From positions 3,457,258 to 3,521,257 of the forward strand of contig CM046307.1 of the NCBI GenBank assembly GCA_025267735.1: a stretch of DNA of 64,000 bases, given 5' to 3'. A model generated the notes under the pieces. It did not search any database and was not told the DNA's origin. It saw only the letters and a list, made by a program, of their open reading frames with translations. The position numbers and the translations under genes were made by a program. Of the stretch, positions 29,508 to 42,420 are shown in pieces (the first letter of the stretch is position 1; every line of letters starts with the position of its first letter). This stretch comes from Mactra quadrangularis (taxonomy: Eukaryota > Mollusca > Bivalvia > Venerida > Mactridae).

Positions 29508-32500
29508 TATTAGAAAGAGTGCACGGTTGGAATTAAGCTACATCGTTCATCATCATTCTGGTACTAAACAGTTATCAAGATTTATCAACGCCGAGGTTAA
29601 TAATTACTTCCACAAATTCTTACGATGTATAGTTTACCTTATGAATTTTGAACATCATAATAGTTTACTTAAGAAAAAGTAAATTCACGTTAAATATTGA
29701 AATGTAAAAGAATATATATTTGACAAAGGGAAATAACCACTGCGGGGTGTTTGACAAACTCCCTACAGCATTTAAGTCCCTTTATTGTAAGAATATCTAT
29801 AAAAAGACTGGTTTCTACCAGTAAAATTAGTCAAAACGAATGCCGATTACAATTCCCCCTTTACATTTCAGTATTTCCTGTTATTGCATTTTCTTGCAGA
29901 TTATGAATAATTCTACAATAAAAATAATTTTGACTGTTACATCGGTTACCTAAAGCGTGTAATTTGTCATATAGCGTAAAGTCGAGTTAAAGTAGATGCA
30001 TTCTTATGTCATACTTAATGCGTTTTTGTTTAGCGTTCGATCTAGTTTTTTCAATACACTGGATTGAATCAGGTCAGTAATTTTTTTATAACTTAAGTAA
30101 TTTCTTGGATCCGATTTTAAATCGATTTTACATCATCTATAGCATATATTGGTCCAACCGCAAGTAATTAATGATCCATGTTTCAATCAACACTTATTCC
30201 AAAACGCAAATACATGCATTTTGATCGTCATCGAAATCTTATGCATCAAGCTGCGTTTTTTTAAATTTGAAGGCCTAAAAACCTAGCAGCCCGCCTCAAA
30301 CGCTAGACGTTTTATTCCTAACCTTGCACATTTCAAAGTATTATTTGTTTATGAATCTACCAATCTGATTATCATTTCTGACCATTTTATATTATTTTTC
30401 GCTACATTACATACTATAGGCAAACCGGTGTATACAAAAGTCAACATTCGAAACACCTAGGCGATTTTCGACGAAGAGAATCACCGCGGAGTTCCGAATG
30501 CATTAGTCACATGACAAGCGTCACGTGATTCATGAGATGGTAGGCGTGACAATCCGATGTGAGTTGTGTTTCACTTTTTTTTTAAATGCAACATGCTGGA
30601 GTATTCGATCAAAACTCATTAATAATGTCGAGAGTGACTTAAAATGTTATCAGGGCCAAAGATTATAAACCTTGAGTAGGAACTCCATGCTCAAAGCAAA
30701 CTTTTTACATCAATCATTTTAATTAAAACTAAGAGCAAAATCAGAAAACCAAAGATAGTACGAATGCAGCATTACATAAAACATATGTTTTACTACAAAG
30801 TTGTTCTTTGTTTCACGTCATTGAAATAAGCTCCAAGAACATTTTTGTTTTTGAACATGGAGTTCTTGCGCAAGTGTTACAGTCTTAATTGGTCTTAGAT
30901 CTAGCAGATTCTAAATTCATGGAAGTCATATTTCTACATCCACGTGATCGAGTTCCACCGCCAATTAATAACTGGACATACAGTGTATATTGGTTTGTTA
31001 TATCCAGAAGCCTCTCTGTTTATAACGTTTATAATTACATGTTACAGTTCGCAACAAATTAACCACCTTGATTCAGGCAAGTCTGTCCCGTGGTCGACAT
31101 TGGGTCGAGTGGTTCATGTAAAATGATGGCTGTACAGCCATACACAGTGCTCATCAAAAGTTAGGAGACAAAAGAAATTCACAGAATTACTTAAATTTCA
31201 ATGATTTTTTGAACGTTTATTTTTAAATATACTTATAATGGTTTGTAATAAAATGAAATATTTTTTATGTACCAATCACTTTCTAAAGATTCAGAATCTG
31301 ACACCTCAAAGCCCAAAATACCATGTTAATTAATGTAACTCTTTTAGTTTTCAAGCTACATTGTATTTTTGAAGTCTCAACGATAAATATTCCATTAATG
31401 CCGGAGATTTTTTTTATAAATTTCAATTTAAATCTATATCAAATTTTCGATAAAAGCTACATGTATTTGGTAAGCCTACAAAGTGAAAATGTCTCCAAAC
31501 GTTTGGTGGGCACTGTAAATGCACAATATCAATGTATCAATAACGAATGTTATCAGGTTAATATCAGCGTGATAATACAAGTATTAGGGAGATATTATTC
31601 TCGTACCTAGAGGATATCAGGAGTTTTGATACTAGCTAGATCGGGAATCTTGACCCCCCCTGGGTATGAGAATGGGAGATATTTAACTGTAACAAGTTCA
31701 AGTTGCTTCAAAGTCAATCGTACATGACCAGAGTTAAAGCATGATTTGTTCCACTGCTTCTATCGACAAATTCACTATACTTAAAATGTAATTTCACGTG
31801 GACTAGATATAACGTTCATAAAACTTGTTACGTGTGCTCGATATATAAATACATAAATTGAACACACGAAAGAATAGAAATAAAGAATTTAAAGAAACAG
31901 CACAAATTACCAATTTAACATATATCAAATAATGATGTCGAGGACTGAACGAAATGCAACTGCACCTCCATTTAAAAAAGGGAGTTACAATAGTGTTTCG
32001 TTAAGCCCCCAATATGTACTTCTTAGTATAATTTTGGGGTTCCTATCCGAGCTTTGTACTGAGTATAAGAATAATTCGAGATACATACTTTCGTGTTGTA
32101 CAAAGTCAAGCTTAACAAGTTACAGTTAATTATTTCCCAAATAGAAAAAAGACAAACACCCAGAAAGCACACCTTGTCGTAGAGCAATATTTGCTCAGGT
32201 ATGCTAAAAGACCATGCAGTTATATTTTAATAAATATGAAATACACAAATAACACCCTGGTATTCAATAAATAATGTCTGTAAATCATGTTTTGTTGTTT
32301 GACGTCTTGTAGATTCATACATAGGCATCTTTATCAAACTTTAATTGTAAACAGACCTGCAAAAATATAAAACAACAACAAAAAAAATAACATTATAATA
32401 CTCTCATTGTAAACAATTTTCATTTTCAAACATACAGGTTGGTAGATTCCTTCATTATATCCAGCTCATCATTTTGCATAGATTAGATTAATACTTACCA

Positions 32501-32574
32501 TAACATAACAAAATGAAAACATTTTCCAGACAATAATTAGATGAAAAGTTTGGGAGAGAACGTTATTATAATTT
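29508..32574. other. Intergenic sequence
   Basis: Apart from a decayed copy of the Helitron interior near 29720-29790 (GGGAAATAACCACTGCGGGG), I recognise no gene or element in these 3 kb. Short open frames near 30944, 31323 and 31932 show no domain. Confidence 0.35.
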
Positions 32575-32880
32575 GATAGGAAATAAGAATTCAAAAATTT
32601 GATTAAATCCCTTTGATAAGAAATAAAAATTCAAAATTTTGATAACATCTCGTTGGTAGGAAATAAGAATTCAAATTTTGATTTCATCTCTTTGATAGAA
32701 AATAAGAATTCAAAATTTTGATTACATCCCTTTGATAGGAAATAAAAATTCGAAAGTTTGATTAAATTCCTTTAATAAGAAATAAAAATTCAAAATTTGA
32801 TTACATCCTTTCATTGGAAATAAGAATTCAAAATTTTGATTACATCTCTTTGAAAATAAATAAGAATTAAAATTTTGAAA
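32575..32880. repeat. Minisatellite, about 41-bp unit, 7-8 copies
   Basis: A diverged tandem repeat of GATAGGAAATAAGAATTCAA followed by AATTTTGATTACATCCCTTT. The GGAAATAAGAATTC core recurs about every 41 bp. Units differ at several positions, so the array is not recent. Confidence 0.8.
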
Positions 32881-33452
32881 CAGTGATACATTGGGGTCTA
32901 AAAATTCTTAACACATGTATTTTTATCATATTTTCGTATTAATTTGTATAGTTTTAATATTTCATATTTATAATACATAAAGTACATCATTGATGGTTCA
33001 TGTAAAATTGTATAATACTTGTGAAATTGACAGCCAAATGTAACGTATATCAAAGTACACTTCAAACATCAAAATTTGATATGTATGAAGACATTTTTGG
33101 ACCACTGTCTATATAATATTTTTTGGTATTCCTAGAGTTGTGCTCTAACCGTAGCCATCATTTTGAATAAGGGAATTCTTTTTTAACGATTTTGTCAGAT
33201 AAGAAAAGGCGGAGAAAGGCATAAAGCCGAAACGTAATTAAATGGAGAAAAATTTCAGTGTGAATATTTTTTTTTTTGTAAAAAAAAATCCAACTGGTAG
33301 TTTACTTGGATAATATGTAAAACATAAAAGTGATTTTTCTTTAGCTCTGGACTAATTATTGTTTTATTTTTTTTTCAATATTTCTCATACAAATGAATAG
33401 TCGATTTGTTGAACAAAGGATTGATTAGTAAGTATAGTGAATTCCATATTAA

Positions 33453-34138
33453 GGTATACAACACCTTACTAAAAACAAGTTTTATGGGATCTTAAAATTT
33501 CTAGAACTGATTTCACTAGTTTGGACATAGTATTTCTAAACTTTCACGGTGTACGATCGTAAGATATGTAATGTTAACGTAGACTTTTATGGACATTATT
33601 TTTTATTACTAAGTTTCATATACAAGTGAGATAATTAACTAACTACTGTTTTAAGTTTTTGTCAAATATTTTTGAAATTACAAGTTTTGTAATGAATCAT
33701 ATCCACTCAAAATGATTAACATTATTGGATTGAATGAAATGTATCGATGCAACGTCAAAACTTGAGGCTATTTTCTTTTGGCGTCGAATAGCGACACATT
33801 ACAATTATGTGAATTTTGCTGATATTTGAGAAAAATATCATGCCATATATGATTCGAAAGAAAAATGAAAGTCGAAATAGCATATTTAGTTTGTTAACGA
33901 ATTTAATGACCACTGATATATATTCTGTACGTTTGAAAGTCGAAAGAAATATTGAAAATCAATGTAGACGTGAAACATGGAAATTTAGGTACCCTGTAGA
34001 TTCACTCAATCACTATACGAAAACAGAAAGAAAACGCAAAACGTTTTAGTGTTGAATGATCGCATAACGCTGTATTTTGTTTTTCATACTTTCACAAAAT
34101 TAATTTTTAACTGCGAGTGGCTTTAGGGATTGTATACC
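33453..34138. mobile_element. TTAA-flanked element, GGTATACAA family
   Basis: A 686-bp stretch between TTAA at 33449-33452 and 34139-34142. The termini are GGTATACAACACC and the imperfect complement GGGATTGTATACC. Inverted repeats are short (about 13 bp) and there is no transposase. Fits a piggyBac- or Kolobok-type remnant; moderate certainty because the ends are short. Confidence 0.55.
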
Positions 34139-35140
34139 TTAAAGACGTTAAAACTTTTACATTCTTTGGATCCTAGTGATCTTACATGGAATCATGTTGA
34201 ATTAACATTCGGTACTTCTCGGCCATTCATGAAAGGTCAAGGTGTTCCGAATGGTTGAATTAATTGTACAACGAGTACCATATTCTGTTTTTGGTGTTAT
34301 TTGAATATTCTACAAAAAAGAAATAAGAAATATAACTTTAGCTCTATGTTCAGTAAATAAAAACTCATTGTACAATTATAACATAAATAAGACGTTTACA
34401 TATCTGCCTAATGAGGGCTAGCACTGTTCCAAGACAAAGCTCTTTTAGCAAGAGTTAATAATTATCTCACTTGCATATGAAATTAGAGTCATTTTAAATA
34501 CTTGTATGTCAATAAAAAGTGCATGATATTAAACATGGTGAAAAGTTTAGAAATCCTATGTAAAGTTAGTAAAACTATTTATTGAATGTTTCAGCTGCCT
34601 TAGAACATAGATTAAAGTTAGGGTTTGTATACCTAAATAATATTTTAGTTGGGTGAAATGTCGTATCAACATAAATACATGTAATGGTATTTCTAAGGTA
34701 GTCAGCTTTCCTAATTTAATTCCCGCGGACTCCTGTCTAAAACTATAATTCGCCTACAATTCAACGAGGCTGACAACTTTCAAATATACCTTACACATTA
34801 AGGCAAATAGACACTATTGTAAACTTTTTACAAAAGAGTATAATTGTCCCGGATGGCTTTCGAATCAGCAACCCATATTGATTACTTGATTCGAAATCCT
34901 GCGTGTAGCCTACTGCGCAATGGACCTGGATGTTGATTATGAATTCTAATCTCTATCCTAACAAATACCATTACTTAAAACATTAATAGATAGCACCATA
35001 GAATCGTATCACCAAAACTGTATTTTGAACCAAACTGTAGTGTGATCAAACAAAGGCAGTTCCAAGTGTTAGTTGACATATATGGTTAAAAAGATCTGAT
35101 AAAGAGTTTTATTCAACATGTTCTTACCATGGGAGCTTCT
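34139..35140. other. Intergenic sequence with dispersed-repeat fragments
   Basis: 34209-34253 (CTTCTCGGCCATTCATGAAA, then GTGTTCCGAATGG) is related to 12025-12077. 34845-34925 has a weak tRNA-like look (CCCGGATGGCTTTCGAATC). No gene seen. Confidence 0.3.
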
Positions 35141-35298
35141 TTATGAACTTAACGTATTTATTACTGTAACTCTCCTAACAATTTCAAAGTTGAACACATC
35201 TTTTCTTATTTGCCATGATCCATATACATCGATAACAACCCCTTGGTGTAAATGTCTACATGGTGGATGTTGCCAAATATTACAAGTACCACTGAAAA
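35141..35298 (-). CDS. Possible terminal exon, unknown protein
   Basis: Minus-strand open stretch after an acceptor-like TTCATTTTCAG. It reads GTCNIWQHPPCRHLHQGVV, IDVYGSWQIRK and on to a stop at 35141. The piece VVIDVYGSW resembles IVTDVYGSR at 36087-36146, suggesting duplicated exons. I do not recognise the family. The Cys/His/Pro content hints at an extracellular module, but the spacing fits no EGF domain. May be non-coding. Confidence 0.22.
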
Positions 35299-35667
35299 TG
35301 AACCTAAAATATATCAAATAATTATGAGAACACGAACGAACCAGAAATATTTGTTTAGCCTTCATTTGTCCGTAATACTAGAAATATAGATAATCCAACA
35401 TAATAACACTCTCGTCTAAATAGATCGAGATCTCTAGATTAATAATTAAATTTTCCAATTATGAAATCAGGAAGTTTGTAAATTTGGTTACGAAGAAATT
35501 TTTGGAAATATTAATATAAATTTGTACATGTATTGTATATAGTATTCGTTTACTAATTTTCTCCTTCGGTCTTTATTTTCAAACGGCAGGGGTCATATTA
35601 AAAAGACCTTACAACCAAAAAAAAAAATAAACAACAGTTTAATCAAATTTATGAAAATAAAAAGATG

Positions 35668-35940
35668 TTTTTACTGGGTTTGTCAACACAATTTAGGCCA
35701 TTTTACGGCGTTTAGCGCACCTAACATAGCTTTCCTAGACGCTTGTCTATAACCAGTACTTACCTACCCTTCCCCAAGGCCGGAAACTTCTCCATATTAT
35801 CTAATCAATGGAGGAAAATTGTCATTATTGACAAATTTTCATGGAAGGGTATAACCTTCCCAGGAGTGGATTGAACCCGTTCCCACTTCGGGACACGAGA
35901 TTCCAAATACCAGCGCGGTACCAAGAGCGCTATGGTTTGA
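35668..35940 (-). mobile_element. tRNA-derived SINE
   Basis: The minus strand carries a well-kept tRNA-like head, with TAGCGCTCTTGGTACCGCG (box A region) and GAACGGGTTCAATCCACTCC (box B). The body follows, with CAATTTTCCTCCATTGATTA and a tail near AAACCCAGTAAAA. Same family as 13700-14345 and 54185-54420. Confidence 0.7.
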
Positions 35941-36086
35941 TTATTGAATTAGAAATTGTGTGATGCAATATTCAGAAAGTGTTCACTAAGTTACATAATG
36001 CATGCTTCTGTAAAATTATTATAGATACATACTGAACATTTTCTAAGCATTGGTTTTCAATATGACATCACTTGCTGAATGTTTGA

Positions 36087-36146
36087 TCAATCTTGAGCTC
36101 TACTTGTCGGGTCTACTTTTCTTGATCCATAGACATCAGTCACAAT
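36087..36146 (-). CDS. Possible short terminal exon, unknown protein
   Basis: After a good acceptor (TTTTTGTCTATTTCAG) the minus strand reads IVTDVYGSRKVDPTSRAQD and a stop. It shares VYGS and nucleotide similarity with 35141-35298. The exon at 51007-51060 has the same ATTGTG start after a pyrimidine-rich acceptor. Possibly dead duplicates. Confidence 0.2.
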   Translation of the reverse strand: MVTDVYGSRKVDPTSRAQD

Positions 36147-36692
36147 CTGAAATAGACAAAAACACGAGAAGAGGAACCCGACAGAATTTTTTTTATAAAA
36201 TGATAAACATTGTACTAAAGAATTAAAAAAAAGAAAGCTGAAAAACAAACAAATTAGAATGGATATGGGGCAAGATGAAGCATGCATTAGGGACATGGAG
36301 GGGCACGGGCAGAGATTATTACACCATGGGGATTCGTGGTCCGTTTTGGGCGGTCATTTCCGCTACCATTCTCACCTATTCACCAAGGCTAAAGGAGGTC
36401 TCTGATCACCATTATTCTAAGAGGGCTGACTTGCACCAAAATTTGTTTTATCTTGTTTGAGAAAAACTTTTAATACCCCAAATCCACCCCAATCATATAT
36501 CCCTAAGTAATCACTCCATTCTAAGCATTACTCTGACTCTAATAAGTTAAGAATCATCCTTTTATGAGGAAAACATGTAAGTCTGCAATATTGTGATAAA
36601 GTTTCAAAGTTCTTATTCATATGAAAACAAAAGTTATTGTTCAGTACGCGTAGCTTAGTAGATAAAAGTACAGATAGTAAGATATACTTTAA

Positions 36693-37031
36693 GGCACTAG
36701 TTCACAGATTTGGTTAAGGTTTTTCTATAATTTCAAAATACCATTCAGTGTCTGTAATTGTGTAAAAAATTCTTAATATTTTAAGACCAACTTAGCTACA
36801 GATTGCAAGGAATATACAATAAAAGTCACAAAATGCACTATAATTGTCTATACCGTGACATACGGGGTAGATTTTTACTACTTGAAACACTATCATTTGT
36901 AGTTGTATGTCCATTTGCACTAAAATGTCATTATCAAAACACAAACTTCCTGCTTCAACAAATGTTTCCATACAATTTAGATAGTGTCAGAAAAAGTTGA
37001 TATTTAAGTTGGAAACTGTGAAAGAGTACCT
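36693..37031. mobile_element. TTAA-flanked MITE, family 1, copy 2
   Basis: A 339-bp element between TTAA at 36689-36692 and 37032-37035, similar over its whole length to 1141-1487. The shared interior includes TATACCGTGACATA and GATATTTAAGTTG. Divergence between the copies is considerable, so the family is old. Confidence 0.8.
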
Positions 37032-37413
37032 TTAATAATTATATTCATTTCTGTTTATTTTTGAAAGTTATTTCTTTTGTGAGATTGATACCCAAAGGTA
37101 AAATATTTAGTTACACCGTAATATTATATTCCTGTCGTAAATGAGAAGTTTGTTTACCGAATGTTGATATTTGACATGAAGGTATGAATGAGGTGAGTGA
37201 GTCAATGAGTGTTGGTTTGAACGTTTGTAGTTACTTGGATAGCATGCAGTAACATTTACTAGTAACAAGATGCATTACTATATACTGCTCTGTTCTGTTA
37301 TGATGAAAAGCAAGCACTACCTCAAAGTACACAAAGATCAGAGTTATGTCTGTAATTTATAGTAATAGTTTTTATTTGGAAATGTTTAAAGAGAGTGTAA
37401 AACACCTTTACTA

Positions 37414-40400
37414 GTGTTTACAGTTTAGTTTCTTTTTTAATAAATACAGTACATACATATATTACTATGCTGTGAATAGAAATTCATTGATAGTTAATTG
37501 TGGTTAACCAAACTCAAAAGAAATCACTAATTTTGAAATAAAGACCATTAGAGCAATGCAAATAGGTAATGTGTGTGTTGACATGTTGATTTTGGCTTTG
37601 TAAATGCTCAGACGAGCAAATAATGAGCGATTAGAGCAAAAAAAGAATACTAGAAGAAAATACACGAATGTACATTTATATATGTTACTACATGCACTTG
37701 CTGTTCAGAGTGCATATATAAATGTAACAGGGAAAGGGACAGTTGTATCAGGATTATGTTCGTGACACTTAAATACTTAATGTTTGGCAAAACGCATGTT
37801 TTACCTTAAAACATCTGGATAGCATCGATAAATTTGACTCTTCCTAAACACTTAATAGCGCCTTTACAAGAACAGGGAAATGAAGATTTTATCGAACGTT
37901 TTATAAGTTTGAAAACATATCATAAACAACAACAGTAAACACCACAGACCTTCCACACAACCAAAAAGCAATAAAAGGGTATGGGTATTTTTTTAAATTG
38001 TTGAACATTTGATATTAAAAGGACCCCTCACCAAAAAGTATAACGAAAACAATAACCCAAAAGGTTTCCACATAGAATCGGACAGTGACAGCAAGTATCA
38101 CTGGGATGTGCCTAACACTGTAGCCATTGTTTGTTTCTTTGGAGTTTTAACAACGTAAATTTTATTTACTTTTTTTTTAAAGTTTGTATCAAGAAATAAA
38201 AACAAGTTCTATCATTATGCGGGTGCAACATAAATTGCAACCCAAGCCAAATATGACAGTTATTGAAACTGGGTCTGAATAAAAGTCGGTAAGAAAACAT
38301 TAGAATATTCAAAACACTTTTCCTCTTGCTTTTTTTCTTGTAAACTAAACACTAATTAAAAGACTGAAATTGTCAAAAGTGCAACAATATTAAAAAAATC
38401 TGGAAAAAATATTCGTAGTATGAATTACATCATACTGAATTAGCAGTCCAGTTATAATCGGAAATCGGTTGTTGGACTTATGATATAGATGTAGATACTT
38501 AAAAATGATCTCATTGGATATACTTCATAAATACTACGTTTGCATGAAGAATATGAAATAATATTGGTATTAAAATATTAGAAAATTATTACAAAAATAT
38601 GCTCATATACACTGATTGTTAACAAAAATTGTTACCTCTTTTCAAAAATAAAAGTATGAAAAACAGCATTAACAATAATCCTGGACGCATTATTATAATA
38701 ATTATAATGTAATACAAGTAAAAAAGTAATGCTCTTTTAAATCATAAGCCAAAAAGTAATAATTTTATGGCAATAACTTACATATACTTTACATATCATA
38801 AAATGACGTTTATAAAAAATACAAACTTGCTGTTTCAGTAATTTATTATAAGTAAACTAATCATTTAAGTTACATCCATATATAAATTTAATAAAAAACC
38901 TTCCACATCCATGTAAACAACAACATAATTCATTATGCATAGTTTGTTCTTAAAAATACAACATGAGCCAAAAAGAAGTTATACCAAATAAATGTGTTGT
39001 TTAAAAAATACAAAATTTTAATTGTCTTTTACCAAATTTAGTGTTTTGAATTTATACATGTAATTAGCACCCTAGCCAGACTTAGTACTATTGTCGCATC
39101 AATTATTCTGTGCATTGTAAATAGCACATTATATATGTAATATTTTATTATGAGTTTGTGAATAAATAGCGAATTCTGATCTAGCTATCCTCCCATAAAG
39201 GGCCCTTCACTAGATTGCTCAGAATTATGTGTTTAAACTCTTAAGTATAATTCCGATCCAGCTATCCTCCCATAAAGGGCCCTTCACCAGATTGCTCAGA
39301 ATTATGTGTTTAAACTCTTAAGTATAATTCCGATCTAGCTATCCTCCCATAAAGGGTCCTTCACTAGATTGCTCAGAATTATGTGTTTAAACTCTTAAGA
39401 ATAATTCCGATCTAGCTATCCTCCCATGAAGGGCCCTTCACTAGATTGCTCAGAATTATGTGTTTAAACTCTTAAGTATAACTCCGATCTAGCTATCCTC
39501 CCATGAAGGGCCCTTCACTAGATTGCTCAGAGTTATTGATAAATTAAATTATTTTTAATATAGACATGCTTATATTTTCTTTTAACTATGAAATACATTG
39601 CTTATAGACTAAGTACATCATTATCAAGCATCATTAATACTAATTCCATGTATCTTAAAAATGTCAAAAGTAATTATCTTTAAATTTTGTCAGATTTTAA
39701 AAAAAGGCAAAAGACACAAAATGTTAAAAAAATATTATGTACAATGACTTATATTATTAAATACATAGATGTGTATGTAGTAAAACGTATCATTTGCTTA
39801 TGAAATGTATGGTCTAAATGTCTAAATGTCTAAATTCAATTGACCTAACAAATTCAACACAAAATTGTAAACAATAGAATGTAAGAATAATAATAATGAA
39901 TATTTCATTTCTACTTATCTATGACATTGCGTTCATGGGTATCTTTCTTGCAGAGAAATAATATTTTGAAAATGTCTCAATGTTTTCTTAATATATTACT
40001 TTGTTTAAAGTAACATTTAATGAATAATTTTAAACTGCTATCACTATTTTATTTAAGACAAATTGTGTAAACTCTGCTATATAAATCATAATTAGAAAAA
40101 ATAGGTGAAGAAAAGTTCAACGAAGATAGAAACCAAAAAGTTGACAATAAGGACATTATTTCATGATATTATAAATGAGAAAGTTTCCGTAACCATATAC
40201 TGATGCCTTCATGAGAAAAAGGACAGGCCAAGTTGGGTGTCTATTACTTGTCTTTCAAACAGAGTCAATGAGAATCAGCTTTGATTGACATGTCACTTTG
40301 TGTTCATGTTACCTTTATTAAGCAATGAAACTTACAAGAGAGTTATGACAGAATGACATTCCATATGTGTATGTTGTTTTAAACGAAGAGAGTTTTTATC

Positions 40401-42420
40401 TGGGTATAATATAATAATGACATGTCACAAAGTAAGAATGTTTCTTAATTGAAGAGAGTCATGATAGAATGACATGACATAATGTGTGCTATTATATTAA
40501 ATGAGCAAAGATACTTACCTGAAGACAATGTAAGAATGACATGTCATATTGTGAGTATGTTATCGTTAAGAAGATAGAAACCTACACGAAAGTTATGATA
40601 GAGCATGTCGTATTATGTGTATGTTATCTGAATAAAAACGATAAACTTCATGAGAGAAATGAAAAAAAAATGATACACAATATTATGTGTAAGTTATCTT
40701 AATTAATTGGTATGTTATATTGTTTGTATGTTATCTAAATGGAAAATAGAAACTTACATGGGAGTGATGATAAAATGACATGCCATATTTTATGTATGTT
40801 TTGAGGTAATGGTATGAAGACATGCTATATTTTGTGCATGTGTTGAGGTAATAATAGAATGACAGATCATATTGCGTGCTTGTTATCTTAAATGAAGATA
40901 GATACTTACCTACGTATAAAATAAGAATAGTATGTTAAATTTGCGTATGTCATCCGAATTAAAGATAGAAACCTACTCGAGAGAAATGATAAGATGACAT
41001 GCCATATTTTGCGAATGTTAATTAAATTGAAGATAGAAACCTGCATAAAAATGATGATAGAATGACATTTTTATTGTGTTTATGTTGTGTAAATTGATGA
41101 CAGAAATCTATATGAGAGTAAAGGTAGTATGACTTGCCATATGGTACATATTTGATCTTAATTCAAGTGAGAAATCTTCATGAGCGTAATGATGGAATGA
41201 CAGGTCATATTAAAAGTTTGTTATCTTGATTAAAGACAGATACTTACCTTGGAATCATGTAAGAAAGACATGTAATATTGTATATATGTTATCTCAATTA
41301 AAGATAGAAACCTACATGAGAGTACTGATAGAATGACATGTCATATTGTGAGTGTATTTAATTGAATAAAGATAGATACTTACCTCGGAAAATAAAATAA
41401 TGACATGCCATATGGTTTGTATATTTTCTTAAATTAACAAAAGAAACTTATATGAGAGAAATGATATAATGACATGGCATATTTTGCAAATGTTATCTTA
41501 ACTGAAGAAATTAACCAGCATAAAATGATTACAGAATGGCATGTCGTATTAAGTGTATGTTATCTTAATTGAAGATAGAAACCTACATGAGAGTACTGAT
41601 AGAACGACATATCATATTGTGTGTATGTTATCTTTCATGAAAATAGAAACCGTGTGTATGCTATCTTTCAAGACAATAGAAACCAACATGAGAGTACTAA
41701 ATCCACTGATAGAATGATTTGACTAGTTGTATGTTATCGTTATTGAAGATAGAAACTTGTACAAGAGAGTAAGAATAGAATGACATGTCCTTACTTAAAT
41801 TAAGAAAAATACTTACCTGGGATAATGTAACAATGACATGTCATATTGTTAGTTTATTTTCTTAATTGAAGATAGAAACTTACATGGGAGTAATAAGAGA
41901 GAGTAACATGCCAATTTGTGTGTATGTATTTTTGAATGGAGATTAAGTTTTACAATAGAAAAATGTCAGAATTGCATGATATTTTGAGATTATCTTACTA
42001 GAAGAAAGAAACCTACATAATGACAATGCTTGAATGACATGTCATATTGTGTATATGCTTCCTAATTGATGACAGAACACTACATGAGAGTAATGATAGA
42101 ATGACATGCCCTATTGCATGTATTTTATACTAATTGAAGACAGAACACTACATGGGAGTAATGATAGAATGGCATGCCACATTGCATGTATTTTATCCTA
42201 ATTGAAGACAGAACACTACATGATAGTAATGATAGAATGACATGCCATATTGTGTATGTTATCTTCTTTGAAAATTGAATGACAGATCATAATGTGCAAT
42301 GTTTGTTTTTTATATTAATATGATAAGTGTATGCTTGAAATACTTAATGGTGGAGAGTGCGATTGAGTTCTTTTGTAATGCAATTAAATCTTCATATAAT
42401 TATATACATATTGTATTCTT
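37414..42420 (+). repeat. Macrosatellite unit 1 (5.0 kb)
   Basis: First of two head-to-tail copies of a long non-coding unit that starts GTGTTTACAGTTTAGTTTCT and ends just before the same start at 42421. It contains a 77-bp minisatellite (39178-39535, 5 copies) and a long diverged array of roughly 70-85-bp units rich in GATAGAATGACATG and GACATGTCATATTG (about 40100-42250). The last three units of that array form a regular 68-bp repeat. No ORF shared by both units looks real. Confidence 0.88.
39178..39535 (+). repeat. 77-bp minisatellite in unit 1, about 5 copies
   Basis: The repeat begins GATCTAGCTATCCTCCCATA, then AAGGGCCCTTCACTAGATTG, CTCAGAATTATGTGTTTAAA and CTCTTAAGTATAATTCC. It contains the palindrome AAGGGCCCTT. 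Copies are nearly identical, so the array is recently homogenised. Confidence 0.92.

Noticed and set aside
35141..35365. FLVRS-like motif suggesting another SH2 domain
   Set aside because: It lies upstream of the acceptor in a chance frame, with no WYxG or following strands.
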